Of a DNA stretch of 64,000 bases, positions 31,023 through 40,186 are shown in pieces; within the stretch, counting starts at the first letter, position 1, and each line of letters opens with the position of its first letter. The notes under the pieces were generated by a model. The model was not told the origin of the DNA and made no database searches. It saw nothing but the letters and a program-made list of their open reading frames with translations. The position numbers were made by a program, and so were the translations under genes. Origin of the DNA: Rhodoferax sp. Lineage in GTDB: Bacteria > Pseudomonadota > Gammaproteobacteria > Burkholderiales > Burkholderiaceae_C. The stretch lies in contig JACKLL010000011.1 of the NCBI GenBank assembly GCA_024235935.1, positions 1 to 64,000 on the forward strand. Reading direction: 5' to 3'.

Positions 31023-33173
31023 CTACCGCGTCCGCCCAACGACCGGCTGTTCTATCACCACCACCGGCCCGGCCGCCAGCGGATTCTTCGCGAATTGCGC
31101 CTTGCCCTGCTTCAGCGCGACGTCATCGGCCAGAATGCTGATCGCCTCGTTGAGCAGCACATCCTTGACCGCGTCCTTGGTCTTCTCGGCAGCGAGTTCC
31201 TTGTTGAGATTGCGCTCGTTGGCCTGCAGTCCATCGTCCGAAGATGCCGCGCCTGCACCCTGCGATGCGGCGATGCGCTTTTCCTGCACCTCGCGCTCCT
31301 TGCGCCGGACCGCTTCGTTCAGAGAGATCACGTTGCTCTTGCGCAGCTCCTGCGCCCTGGCGATATCCTCCTGCAGGGCTTGGAAGTCCTTGTCGCGCCG
31401 CACGCGCGCTTCGTGCAAGGTCTGCAAGGTGGGCAGTTGGGCTTTCGGGTCACCGACCGGCGTGTAGTCGGCCGCCTTGATACGCGTCCAGGGCAAGGCA
31501 TTGTCGAAGCTCGACTCACCGAAATCGGCAGCGTCCACTGAACTGGGAAAGCCGATGTCCGGGGTCACGCCACGCAGTTGGGTCGTTCCGCCGTTGACCC
31601 GGAAGAATTGCGCGATCGTCATCTTCAGTTCGCCAAATGTCGGTTTGGCGTTGCGCGCGATCTGGTCGAGGCTGGCAACCGTCTGAACCGTGCCCTTGCC
31701 AAAGCTGGGCTCGCCGATGACCAGTCCGCGGCCATAGTCCTGGATCGCCGCCGCAAAGATTTCCGATGCCGACGCCGAGGCCCGGTTGATCAGCACCCCC
31801 AGCGGACCGTCCCAGGCCTGGCCGACATTGACGTTGCGCTCGACCGAGATGCCGCCCTTGGCATTGCGCGCCTGCACCACCGGAACCTTGCCGACGAAAA
31901 GGCCGGTCAGCTCCACCGCCTCGCGCAGCGAGCCGCCGCCGTTGTTGCGCAGGTCCACCAGCAGGCTGTCGACCTTCTGCGCCTTCATGTCGGCCAGCAG
32001 GCGGGCCACATCGCGGCTGGCGCTGCGGTAGTCCTTGTCACCCTTCTGGCGCGCGTCGACGTCCTCGTAGAACGACGGCAACGTGATCACGCCGACGCGG
32101 CGCTTGCCGGCACCTTCCGTCACGGAAAAGACGCGCGCCTTGGCAGCCCGGTCCTGCATCTTGATGGTGTTGCGGACCAGGGCCACGGCCTTGTTCGGCG
32201 CATCGGGGCCGCTGCCAGCCGGCAGGATGTCGAGCCGCACCGTCGAATCCACCGTCCCGCGGATCAGTGCCACCGTATCGTCCAGACGCCAACCGACCAC
32301 ATCCTCCATCGGGCCGGCCGCGCCCTGCGCGACACCCACGATGCGGTCGCCGACCTTGAGCTGACCCGACAGGCTGGCCGGCCCTCCAGGCACCAGTTCG
32401 CGGATGGTGGCGTAGCCGTCGATCTCCGTCAGCACCGCACCGATGCCGACCAGTGACAACCGCATGGAGATGTCGAAATCCTCTGCGGCACGGGGGCCCA
32501 GGTAATTGGTGTGCGGCTCGATCGCCATCGTGTAGGCGTTCATGAAAGCCTGGAAGGCATCTGCGCTGGTGATCTTGCCCATGCGCTTGAAGGCGCTGTC
32601 ATAGCGCTTGTCGAGCACCTTGACGATGCCGGCATCGTCCTTGCCGGCCAGCTTGAGCCGCAACCAGTCGTTCTTGACACGCTTGCGCCACAGATCCTTC
32701 AATTGCGCCTCGGTGGCCGGCCAGGCCTGGTCCTTGCGGTCGATCAGCAGGGTTTCATCGCTCTGGAAGTCGAAACCCTTTTGCAGCAAGGCACGCGCAT
32801 AGACCAGCCGCTCGGCCGCGCGGCGCTCGTACAGATTGAAGATGTCGAACGGCGCGCGCAGGTCTTCGGTCAGGATGGCATCGTCGAGCCGGGTGCGGTC
32901 GGCGGCCAGGCGGTCGATATCCGACTGCAGGAAGTAGAGCTTTTCCGGATCGAGCGCCTTCAGATAGCGATCGAACATCTGGCTCGACAAGGCATCGTCG
33001 AGCGCCGTCGCCTTGTAGTGGTAGCGCGTCAGCAACTCGGCCGCCAGATGGGCCGCCTTGGCCTCCTGCACAGCCGGCTTGAGCGCCGGCGGAAAAGCAA
33101 CCTCGGCGTGCGCCGTCGCGATCTGCGCGGCTGAAGCCAGGGCCAAAACCAGCCATAGCAGCTTCTTTCTCAT
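31023..33173 (-). CDS. prc: Carboxy-terminal processing protease Prc/Tsp
   Basis: A 716-residue S41 peptidase of the tail-specific protease type. Residues 1-24 are a signal peptide ending TAHAEV. A PDZ domain covers roughly residues 225-310 (MRLSLVGIGAVLTEIDGYAT, then GGPASLSGQLKVGDRIVGV). The catalytic Ser468 lies in RASASASEIFAAA and the Lys493 in PSFGKGTVQ, with the same 25-residue spacing as E. coli Prc. A long C-terminal domain follows, as in Prc. It degrades or trims envelope proteins in the periplasm. The ATG at 33173 was chosen as it gives the signal peptide; an upstream in-frame start would put a basic leader before it. Confidence 0.94.
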   Translation of the reverse strand: MRKKLLWLVLALASAAQIATAHAEVAFPPALKPAVQEAKAAHLAAELLTRYHYKATALDDALSSQMFDRYLKALDPEKLYFLQSDIDRLAADRTRLDDAILTEDLRAPFDIFNLYERRAAERLVYARALLQKGFDFQSDETLLIDRKDQAWPATEAQLKDLWRKRVKNDWLRLKLAGKDDAGIVKVLDKRYDSAFKRMGKITSADAFQAFMNAYTMAIEPHTNYLGPRAAEDFDISMRLSLVGIGAVLTEIDGYATIRELVPGGPASLSGQLKVGDRIVGVAQGAAGPMEDVVGWRLDDTVALIRGTVDSTVRLDILPAGSGPDAPNKAVALVRNTIKMQDRAAKARVFSVTEGAGKRRVGVITLPSFYEDVDARQKGDKDYRSASRDVARLLADMKAQKVDSLLVDLRNNGGGSLREAVELTGLFVGKVPVVQARNAKGGISVERNVNVGQAWDGPLGVLINRASASASEIFAAAIQDYGRGLVIGEPSFGKGTVQTVASLDQIARNAKPTFGELKMTIAQFFRVNGGTTQLRGVTPDIGFPSSVDAADFGESSFDNALPWTRIKAADYTPVGDPKAQLPTLQTLHEARVRRDKDFQALQEDIARAQELRKSNVISLNEAVRRKEREVQEKRIAASQGAGAASSDDGLQANERNLNKELAAEKTKDAVKDVLLNEAISILADDVALKQGKAQFAKNPLAAGPVVVIEQPVVGRTR

Positions 33174-33329
33174 TCCCACTCCCGACGGTTTGCTCGGCCG
33201 ACATGGCCGCTTTCGGATGATTGACCGGCCACCGAGATGCCGGCGCAGGCGCAACAGGCGCCCCATTTCCGCGCTAGCGTAGCACCAAACCCCAACCCGC
33301 AGCAGTGGCGGGTCATCCCACCGGGCCGG

Positions 33330-33866
33330 TCACGCCATGATGTAGACGCCGGACCCCGTCGAGAGCAGTTTGCCGTCCGCACCCTTGAATTCCATGCGCG
33401 TCGATGCCACCCGGGAACCGAGCCGCATCACCGTCGCATGCAGGTCGAAGTACTCGCCAATGCCCGGGCGCAGATAGTCGACGCGCAGGTCGATGGTTCC
33501 CAGCTTGGCGAATCGCAGCAGTCGCTGCTCGGGCGGCTCGTCCATGTGGCGGGCGCCAATGGCGGCCATCACGGCCAGGCCGCCCATGGCGTCGAGGCCG
33601 GCACTGATGACACCACCATGCAAGCGGTTGTAACTGTAGTGTCCGACCAGCTCATGGCGCATCGTGATGCGGCCGACGACCTGTTCGGGCTCCAGTGTGC
33701 GGATCTTGAGTCCCAGCGTCTGGTTGAAAACGATCATCTCCTCGAAGATCTTCTTCAGTCCCGTCACGAATTCGGGCTCGAACACCACGGGCAAAGACGG
33801 GCTCGTCCTGCGCTTGTCGCCCACGCCATCCCCCCCGCTCACGACGAAACCCTGAGCTGGCACCAT
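33330..33866 (-). CDS. PaaI-like thioesterase (hotdog fold)
   Basis: A 178-residue hotdog protein. The key helix is RLHGGVISAGLDAMGGLAVM, in which HGG and the following acidic residue form the PaaI/YbgC-like active site, and LRVDYLRPGIGEYFDLHATV is typical of the outer strands. It probably hydrolyses acyl-CoA made in the adjacent beta-oxidation cluster. The first twenty residues are low in family likeness, so an internal GTG start is possible. It ends the minus-strand acyl-CoA cluster, lying 34 bases after the acyl-CoA dehydrogenase stop. Confidence 0.82.
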   Translation of the reverse strand: MVPAQGFVVSGGDGVGDKRRTSPSLPVVFEPEFVTGLKKIFEEMIVFNQTLGLKIRTLEPEQVVGRITMRHELVGHYSYNRLHGGVISAGLDAMGGLAVMAAIGARHMDEPPEQRLLRFAKLGTIDLRVDYLRPGIGEYFDLHATVMRLGSRVASTRMEFKGADGKLLSTGSGVYIMA

Positions 33867-33900
33867 ACGGCGCCGTGCACCGTGCGAACGGCCTGGCGAC

Positions 33901-35193
33901 TCACAGACCCCACTGGCGCGCGGCCAGGTCCTTCATGACCTCTTCGGCCCCGCCACCAATCATCATCACCTTGACCTCCCGGTAGATGCGCTCGCTGCGC
34001 GTTCCCTGCATATAACCCATACCGCCCAGAATCTGCACCGCCTGATCGGCGCAGAACTGCATCGTCTGTGTCGCCTGGTTCTTCAGCATGCAGACCTGCG
34101 CCACCCACTGCGCCGCGGTTTCGCCGCCGCTGCGCTCCGCGCCGGCGTCGGCCTGCGCGGACACGGCGTCGACCCAGGCCTGCGTGGCCTGCAGGCGCAT
34201 CTGCATGTCGACCAGCTTGTGGCGGATCACCTGGTGCGCCACCAGCGGCTGGCCAAAGGTCCGGCGTTGGCGTGCCCAGTCCAGCGCCTCGTCGAAGCAG
34301 GCCTGGGCGAAGCCCAGCGCGGCGACCGCCATGCCCAGCCGCTCGGCATTGAAATTGCCCATGATCATCCTGAAGCCCTCGCCCGGCGCACCGATCAGAT
34401 AGCGTGCCGGCACCCGTACCCCGTCGAAGCGCAACTGCGCGGTATCGGAGCAATGCCACCCCATCTTGCGCAGCGGCGTGCGACTCAGACCCTTGCTGTC
34501 GCCGGGCACCACCAGCAGCGAGATGCCGCGTGCGCCCCGTACGGCGGCCGGCGCCCCCGACCGGTCGTCGCGGTCATCCAGCGAGGTGTCCGCGTCCCCG
34601 GTCCGCACCGCCACCGTGAGGTAGTCGGCCCGCATCCCCGAGGTGATGAAGGTCTTTTCACCGTGAATGACGAAGTGATCGCCATCGCGCCGTGCCGTGG
34701 TGCGCAGGGCCGCGACATCGGACCCGCCACCGGGCTCGGTGATGGCCAGCGCCGCGATCTTCTCGCCTTGCAGCACCGGCGGCACGATCTCGCGCTGCAA
34801 TTCGGTGCTGCCGTGGCGCACGATGGGCGGCAAGCCGATATTGTGCGAGAGCAGCCCGGCAAACACCCCACCGCTGGCACCGTGGCGGGCCAGCGCATAC
34901 CCCATCGCATTGCGCATGCGCTGCGAGGCCGGGGTGCCGCCCAGATCTTCGGGGTAGCCCAGCCCCAGCAGGCCGAGCTGCGCCGCGCGTTTGTAAAGGG
35001 TACGCGGAAATTCGCCGGCCACGTCCCATGCGCCCACGTGCGGCGCAATCTCCTTGGTGGCAAAGCGGGCGACCAGGTACGACAAGGTCTCGATGTCGTT
35101 GCGTTGCTCCTCCAAGTCGGCCGGCGCCGCGGGTTCGGGTTGCTGACTGGCGTTCAAGGCAAGCTCCACATTCGGTCCGTCCACCTGGCTCAA
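33901..35193 (-). CDS. Acyl-CoA dehydrogenase (long-chain/isovaleryl-type active site)
   Basis: A roughly 430-residue FAD enzyme that makes the 2,3-double bond in an acyl-CoA. Landmarks are AITEPGGGSDVAALRTTARR, GEKTFITSGMRADYLTVAVR, RKMGWHCSDTAQLRFDGVRV and IYREVKVMMIGGGAEEVM. The position used for catalysis in medium-chain enzymes holds Gly here; a Glu in NFNAERLGMA takes the place used by the isovaleryl and long-chain classes. There is no ATG at the front: the frame begins with TTG at 35193, which overlaps the upstream stop as TTGA, or with GTG slightly inside. The first 25 residues before ERNDIETLSYLV are not conserved. It is coupled to a second dehydrogenase gene upstream. Confidence 0.86.
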   Translation of the reverse strand: MSQVDGPNVELALNASQQPEPAAPADLEEQRNDIETLSYLVARFATKEIAPHVGAWDVAGEFPRTLYKRAAQLGLLGLGYPEDLGGTPASQRMRNAMGYALARHGASGGVFAGLLSHNIGLPPIVRHGSTELQREIVPPVLQGEKIAALAITEPGGGSDVAALRTTARRDGDHFVIHGEKTFITSGMRADYLTVAVRTGDADTSLDDRDDRSGAPAAVRGARGISLLVVPGDSKGLSRTPLRKMGWHCSDTAQLRFDGVRVPARYLIGAPGEGFRMIMGNFNAERLGMAVAALGFAQACFDEALDWARQRRTFGQPLVAHQVIRHKLVDMQMRLQATQAWVDAVSAQADAGAERSGGETAAQWVAQVCMLKNQATQTMQFCADQAVQILGGMGYMQGTRSERIYREVKVMMIGGGAEEVMKDLAARQWGL

Positions 35194-36350
35194 GCCCTGG
35201 GCGGCTTCTTCGCAATGCCCATCATCTTGGACAGGATGCCCAGCATCACCTCGTCGGCGCCGCCACCGATCGACCCCAGCCGGCCGTCACGGTACATGCG
35301 CGAGACCTTGTTCTCCAGCGTGAAGCCCATGCCGCCCCAGAACTGCAGGCATCCATCCGGAATGATACGGTTCAGGCGTCCTGCCTTGAGCTTGGCCATC
35401 GAGGCCAGTTCGGTCACGTCCTCCCCCGCCACGTACAAGGCACAGGCCCGGTAGGTCAGCGCGCGCAGGCTCTCGAGCTCGGTCTTCATCTCGGCCAGCT
35501 TGAACTGCACCCATTGCTGGTCGGCCAGCGTGCTGCCGAACAGCTTGCGCTCCTGCGCCCATTCCACCGTCCACTGGATGCAGTTCGTCAGGCTCTGCAA
35601 GCAGCTGGCCGCCGCCCACAGCCGCTCCTCCTGGAACTGCATCATCTGGTAGATGAAACCCTGGCCTTCGGCGCCGATGCGGTAGCGCTGCGGGACCCGT
35701 ACTTCGTCGAAATGGATCAGGCCGGTGTCGCTCGAATGCATGCCGATCTTGCGGATCTTCTTCGCCTTCTCGATGCCGGGGCTGTCCATCGGCACCATGA
35801 CCAGCGACTTGTTCTTGTGCGGTGCGCCATCGCTGGTGTTGACCAGCATGCACATCCAGTCGGCCTGCAGGCTGTTGGTGATCCACATCTTCTGGCCGGT
35901 GATGACGTAGTCGTCGCCATCCTTGCGCGCATGGCTCTTGATGGCCGCCACATCGCTGCCGGCACCCGGCTCGCTGACCCCGATGCAGCCGACCATGTCG
36001 CCGGCGATGGCGGGCGCCAGGAACTGCTGGCGCAGTTCGTCGCTGCCGAAACGCGCCAGTGCCGGCGTGCACATGTCGGTCTGCACACCGATCGCCATCG
36101 GGATTCCGCCGCAATCGATATGGCCCAGCGCCTCGGCCATCGCCATCGCGTAGGAGTAGTCCAGGCCTGCGCCGCCAAAGGCCTCGGGCTTGGTCAGCCC
36201 CAGCAGGCCCAGATTTCCCAGCTTCTTGAAGACGTCGTGCGCCGGAAAGATCTCGGCCGCCTCCCATTCGTCGACATGCGGATTGATCTCGGCCTCGATG
36301 AAGCGCTTGAGCGTTTTCTGGATTTCCAGGTGTTCGTGGCTGTAGGGCAT
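35190..36350 (-). CDS. Acyl-CoA dehydrogenase (long-chain/isovaleryl-type active site)
   Basis: A 386-residue FAD enzyme. Motifs are CIGVSEPGAGSDVAAIKSHA, GQKMWITNSLQADWMCML, KIGMHSSDTGLIHFDEVRVP and YRDGRLGSIGGGADEVM. As in its neighbour, Gly occupies the medium-chain catalytic site and a Glu in QFQEERLWAA is the expected base. The ATG at 36350 gives the usual N terminus (MPYSHEHLEIQKTLKRF). Its last bases overlap the start of the downstream dehydrogenase. Paired dehydrogenases of this kind sometimes form heteromers, for example in steroid side-chain breakdown, but two independent enzymes are equally likely. Confidence 0.89.
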   Translation of the reverse strand: MPYSHEHLEIQKTLKRFIEAEINPHVDEWEAAEIFPAHDVFKKLGNLGLLGLTKPEAFGGAGLDYSYAMAMAEALGHIDCGGIPMAIGVQTDMCTPALARFGSDELRQQFLAPAIAGDMVGCIGVSEPGAGSDVAAIKSHARKDGDDYVITGQKMWITNSLQADWMCMLVNTSDGAPHKNKSLVMVPMDSPGIEKAKKIRKIGMHSSDTGLIHFDEVRVPQRYRIGAEGQGFIYQMMQFQEERLWAAASCLQSLTNCIQWTVEWAQERKLFGSTLADQQWVQFKLAEMKTELESLRALTYRACALYVAGEDVTELASMAKLKAGRLNRIIPDGCLQFWGGMGFTLENKVSRMYRDGRLGSIGGGADEVMLGILSKMMGIAKKPPRA

Positions 36351-36397
36351 ACGGTACTCTCGGGTTGGAAGAGATGCAGGACAGCTTCGCCTGCGGC

Positions 36398-37291
36398 TCA
36401 GTTCTGGAACAGCCGGGGCGTCACCGCCCGATGGAAACCGTCGAACGGCCGCACGGCCTCGGGCGTGGCGGCCGCATCCGCGGGCGCGTCGGCATGGCGC
36501 TGGTCCCAGCCCATGCGCCCCTGCGGCCGCGCGCCGTCGATGCGCAGCGTCGTGCCGCTGATGAACGACGCCGCCGGGCTGAGCAGAAACACGATACCCG
36601 CCGAGGTCTCTGCCTCGTTGCCGAAGCGGCCCAGTGGCACCGTGGCGGCCATCGCCCGCAGTTGCGGTCCATGCTCGGGCGGATAGTGATCCATGCCGCT
36701 GGAGGCGATATAGCCCGGCGCCACGGCATTGACCCGTACCCCGCTGTGCGCCCATTCGATGGCCGCGGTCTCGGTCAGGCTGACCATGCCGGCACGCGCC
36801 GCGCCGCTGTGGGCCATGCCGGGCATCGAGCCCCAGATGTCGGCCACGATGTTGACGATGGCGCCACCATGCCGCTGCATCGACTGCAGGTAGGTCTCGC
36901 GCGCCATCAGGAAGCCACCGGTCAGATTGGTGTCGATCACCGCCTGCCACCCCTTGACCGATATCGCTTCGAGCGGCGTGATGTATTGCCCGCCGGCGTT
37001 GTTGACCAGCCCATCGATACGCGCGTGCCGTGCCACGATGGCACCAATGGTCTGGCGGACCTGATCCTCCTGCCGGATATCACAGACCTGCAGGCTGGCG
37101 CTGCCGCCGTCCTGCGTGATCTCCGCCTGCACGGACTGCAGCTTGTCGACATTGCGCCCGACCAGCACCACCACCGCACCCAGTGCCGCAAGTTCGTGCG
37201 CCGTACAGCGGCCGATGCCGGAACCGCCACCGGTCACGACGACCACCTTACCCTCGAACAGACCGGGCCTGTACGCCGATCGATATGCCAT
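36398..37291 (-). CDS. SDR-family oxidoreductase (2,4-dienoyl-CoA reductase-like or 3-hydroxyacyl type)
   Basis: About 297 residues. The cofactor motif is VVVVTGGGSGIGRCTAHELA and the structural NNAGGQYITP is present. The region after it (LMARETYLQSMQRHGGAIVN, then AHSGAARAGMVSLTETAAIE) lacks the usual catalytic YxxxK: the position reads SGAARAG. That pattern, together with TGGGSGIG, is typical of peroxisomal-type 2,4-dienoyl-CoA reductases and related trans-2-enoyl-CoA reductases. An extra C-terminal 40 residues are present. The start at 37291 has GAGGAG six bases upstream; a second ATG at 37297 overlaps that signal. A role in unsaturated acyl-CoA breakdown fits the cluster. Confidence 0.8.
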   Translation of the reverse strand: MAYRSAYRPGLFEGKVVVVTGGGSGIGRCTAHELAALGAVVVLVGRNVDKLQSVQAEITQDGGSASLQVCDIRQEDQVRQTIGAIVARHARIDGLVNNAGGQYITPLEAISVKGWQAVIDTNLTGGFLMARETYLQSMQRHGGAIVNIVADIWGSMPGMAHSGAARAGMVSLTETAAIEWAHSGVRVNAVAPGYIASSGMDHYPPEHGPQLRAMAATVPLGRFGNEAETSAGIVFLLSPAASFISGTTLRIDGARPQGRMGWDQRHADAPADAAATPEAVRPFDGFHRAVTPRLFQN

Positions 37292-37360
37292 CGCCATCTC
37301 CTCGTCTTGCCACCTCCACTGCGCCGTGTGGCCGTTCACGGCTCTGATCACTACCGCCAT

Positions 37361-39244
37361 TCAACCATATCGGTAGGGTGCGATGGCATCTTCACCCGCC
37401 TTTTCCAGCTGCTCCATCCCATACCGGTAGCCGGCCTCCACGATGCGGTCGAACTGGCCCCAGTCGAGCAAGCCGAAGCCGGACACCGTTGGCGTGAAGT
37501 GCAGATCCACCAGCGACTGCGCCGCCTGCTGGCGGGCATAGCTGTGCATCATGCTGGTGTTGAGCAGCAGTTGCGTCAGTGTCGGCAGCCGGTACCTTCG
37601 GTGCTTGCCGCGCAGCCGGTCGCGCAACAGTTCAAGCACGCCGGGCACCTCGTCCATCTCATAGCGCAGGCCGCGGTCACGCAGCAGGTCGACGCCAATG
37701 ATGCGGCTCGCGCCCATGCGGCCCATGACGTCGGTCGGAAAGTTGTTGAAGGTGCCGCCATCGATGTGCAGTTCACCGGCCAGCAGCACCGGCGGCAGAG
37801 CGCCGGGAATCGAGACGCTGGCACGGATCGAACGGGCCAGATGGCCGTGGGTGTGCACCGCCTCGCGCGCCGTCGAATAGTTGCTGGTGACGCAGCAATA
37901 CGGCTTCCAGAGGTCTTCGATGTCGATGTGCTGGCCCCGGCTGTCGACCACCGCCGAGTCGATGACACGGCGCAGGCGCTGTCCGCGGATCAGCGACAGC
38001 AGTGGCAGCAGGTTGTAGTCGCCGGTCGGGTTGACGCGAAAGGCCGACCGCGCCGCCCGGATCACATCGTCCACCGGCATGTCCATCGCCACATAGGCGG
38101 CCATCACCGCGCCGATGCTGGTGCCGCAGACCAGGTCCACGCCGATGCCGGACTGCTCCATCGCACGCAGTACGCCCAGATGCGCGAAGCCCCGCGCGCC
38201 GCCGCCCGACAGCACCAGTCCGACCGCATTGCGGCTGATGATGCGGGCCAGGCGCTGCCAGTCGCTCGGCAAGCCGTTGCGCAGATGGTAGTGGCCGGCC
38301 AGCCGCCGATGGGCCAGCCAGCGCCGGGTATCAACCGGCGATCGGCGATCGTCCGGGTGCAGCAGGACCAGCAGCGTGCGCGCCTCGTCCAGGTCGTTGG
38401 CCTTGTAGAGGTCGGCCTCGTTGCAGTGGTGGTCGGCACGCTCGTCGGCGTCGGCCACCAGCAGCAACTCGTCGCAATGGCGAACGCAGCGCTGGGTCCA
38501 CTGCGAACAGAGCGCATCGGCGACAAAAAGCACGAAGTCGTTGTCCGCCTCGATACGGTCCAGCCGCAGCGTGACACGCCGCGACATCACGCTGTCGCTG
38601 CGCGGCGCCTGCGCAGCACCCGGCGCACCCAGCATCGCATCCATCATGTCCGAGGTCACCACCGTGGCCCGCCCGTAGCGGCGCAGATGCTGCGCCAGCG
38701 TCTGTGCAAACCCGACCGCATCGACACCCGGGGTGACCGCGGTCAGGCCGATGATCACCGGCTTGGTCACCGGCTGGCGCCCGTCGTTGACCCGCTTGAA
38801 CCGCTCGATGACCTGCCGCGTCATGTTGAGCGACACCAGCGGATAGGCCAGCAGCAACTCGCGGAACACCGCGTTCGAAAACCGGGCCAGCACGCTGTCC
38901 CGGATCGCAACCACCGTGCCGGTGCGCGGCTCGCCGGTGAAAAAGGCCATCTCGCCCACCGTCTCGCCCCGGGCGATTTCCCCGAGCACCACATGGGCCC
39001 CGCTTGCGTCGACGTGCGATACCCGCAGCCGCCCACTGACGACGAAAAACAGGCTTTCATCCTGGTCACCCTGACGAAACAGGATGTCGCCGCCGCCGAG
39101 CTCGAGCCACTCGACGCGTGGCAGCACGTGCTGCAGCATCTCCGGGTTGAACGCACCAAACACGTTGGTGAGCCCATCGAGCAGCATGCTGTGATGGGCT
39201 TCGAGAAGTTCGTCCACAGAGCCCAGGGGCATGGTGTTCTTCAT
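37361..39244 (-). CDS. Cyclic nucleotide-binding domain fused to patatin-like phospholipase (NTE-type)
   Basis: A 627-residue protein. Residues 25-140 form a cyclic nucleotide-binding domain (VLGEIARGETVGEMAFFTGE, then EPRTGTVVAIRDSVLARF). A middle section of about 180 residues (VIIGLTAVTPGVDAVGFAQT) resembles the linker seen in bacterial NTE homologues. The patatin domain starts at VGLVLSGGGARGFAHLGVLR; its nucleophile is Ser376 in GTSIG and its Asp495 lies in HIDGGTF, completing the dyad. It would release fatty acids from phospholipid or lysophospholipid, perhaps when a nucleotide binds. Its place amid beta-oxidation genes suggests it supplies substrates. A second ATG at 39232 is possible. 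Confidence 0.92.
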   Translation of the reverse strand: MKNTMPLGSVDELLEAHHSMLLDGLTNVFGAFNPEMLQHVLPRVEWLELGGGDILFRQGDQDESLFFVVSGRLRVSHVDASGAHVVLGEIARGETVGEMAFFTGEPRTGTVVAIRDSVLARFSNAVFRELLLAYPLVSLNMTRQVIERFKRVNDGRQPVTKPVIIGLTAVTPGVDAVGFAQTLAQHLRRYGRATVVTSDMMDAMLGAPGAAQAPRSDSVMSRRVTLRLDRIEADNDFVLFVADALCSQWTQRCVRHCDELLLVADADERADHHCNEADLYKANDLDEARTLLVLLHPDDRRSPVDTRRWLAHRRLAGHYHLRNGLPSDWQRLARIISRNAVGLVLSGGGARGFAHLGVLRAMEQSGIGVDLVCGTSIGAVMAAYVAMDMPVDDVIRAARSAFRVNPTGDYNLLPLLSLIRGQRLRRVIDSAVVDSRGQHIDIEDLWKPYCCVTSNYSTAREAVHTHGHLARSIRASVSIPGALPPVLLAGELHIDGGTFNNFPTDVMGRMGASRIIGVDLLRDRGLRYEMDEVPGVLELLRDRLRGKHRRYRLPTLTQLLLNTSMMHSYARQQAAQSLVDLHFTPTVSGFGLLDWGQFDRIVEAGYRYGMEQLEKAGEDAIAPYRYG

Positions 39245-39316
39245 CCGCGCGTGCGTTGCTGATCAGGACCGTCCGACAAGCGGGCCGGGATCGAGTCTAC
39301 GGCAGCTCAGGCACCC

Positions 39317-40147
39317 TCAGTCGACAAAGAAGTCGGGAATGAAGTCGGTGGTACCCGGCGTCACCGAATACGGCTCCAGATCGGTGATGCCGTGGCTGGC
39401 CAGCACTTCGTCGTCGAGGTAGAAGTGCCCGGTCTGTGTGTTGTCGCCGGTCAGGATCAGCCAGGCCGCGTCGGCCAGGATCTCCGGCTTGCGGCAGCGC
39501 GCCAGGTCGACACCGGGAATCATCTGCAAGGCAGCGGTGGCGATCGCGGTACGGGGCCACAGGCTGTTGACGCCGATGCCGTACTTCAGGAATTCGCCGG
39601 CATGGCCCAGCGTACACATGCTCATGCCGTACTTGGCCATGCTGTAGGCCACATGGTTCTCGAACCAGTGGGTCCGCATCGACAGCGGCGGCGACATCGT
39701 CAGGATCTGCGGGTTGCGGCGCTGCTCGGCCGACTTGCGCAATGCGGCCAGGCAGGCCATGGTGCACAGGTAGGTGCCGCGCGCGTTGACGCCCTGCATC
39801 AGGTCAAAGCGCTTCATCGGCGTGGTCTCGGTGCCGGTCAGGCTGATCGCGCTGGCATTGTTGACCAGGATGTCGATGCCGCCAAAGGTCTCCACCGTCC
39901 TGGCCACCGCAGCCAATACCGAAGCCTCGTCGCGAATGTCGACCTGCAGCGCCAGCGCCTTGCCGCCGGCTGCCTCGATCTCGGCGGCTGCGCTGTAGAT
40001 CGTGCCTGGCAGCTTGGGGTTGGTCTCGGTGGTCTTGGCCGCCACGACGATGTTGGCGCCGTCGGCCGCAGCGCGTTTGGCAATGGCCAGGCCGATGCCC
40101 CGCGACGCGCCGGTGATGAAAAGAGTCTTGCCTGCGAGCGTTTCCAT
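39317..40147 (-). CDS. SDR-family oxidoreductase, HSDL2-like
   Basis: A 276-residue SDR. The cofactor motif is LFITGASRGIGLAIAKRAA, followed by IVVAAKTTETNPKLPGTIYS, a stretch typical of hydroxysteroid dehydrogenase-like protein 2 (HSDL2) and its bacterial homologues; NNASAISLTGTETTPMKRFD and the catalytic YSMAKYGM also fit. The C-terminal SCP2 domain of animal HSDL2 is absent. HSDL2 proteins are linked to fatty-acid metabolism, but the substrate is not known with certainty. It lies between a crotonase gene and the patatin gene on the same strand. Confidence 0.85.
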   Translation of the reverse strand: METLAGKTLFITGASRGIGLAIAKRAAADGANIVVAAKTTETNPKLPGTIYSAAAEIEAAGGKALALQVDIRDEASVLAAVARTVETFGGIDILVNNASAISLTGTETTPMKRFDLMQGVNARGTYLCTMACLAALRKSAEQRRNPQILTMSPPLSMRTHWFENHVAYSMAKYGMSMCTLGHAGEFLKYGIGVNSLWPRTAIATAALQMIPGVDLARCRKPEILADAAWLILTGDNTQTGHFYLDDEVLASHGITDLEPYSVTPGTTDFIPDFFVD

Positions 40148-40186
40148 GCGTCTGTCTACCTGACTATCTTGTGAAGGTGAAGCGGG

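Noticed and set aside
33901..36350. Two acyl-CoA dehydrogenases seem to lack the catalytic Glu (GGGAEE and GGGADE instead of YEGTSE).
   Set aside because: Isovaleryl- and long-chain-type enzymes carry the base in another helix; both proteins have a Glu there (NAERL and QEERL).
36365..39262. Very long open frames opposite real genes (also near 3604-5865, 41564-44482, 47428-50418 and 55895-58822).
   Set aside because: They lie antisense to clear protein families, have His/Arg/Gln-rich composition without motifs, and are the expected mirror effect of GC-rich codon use.
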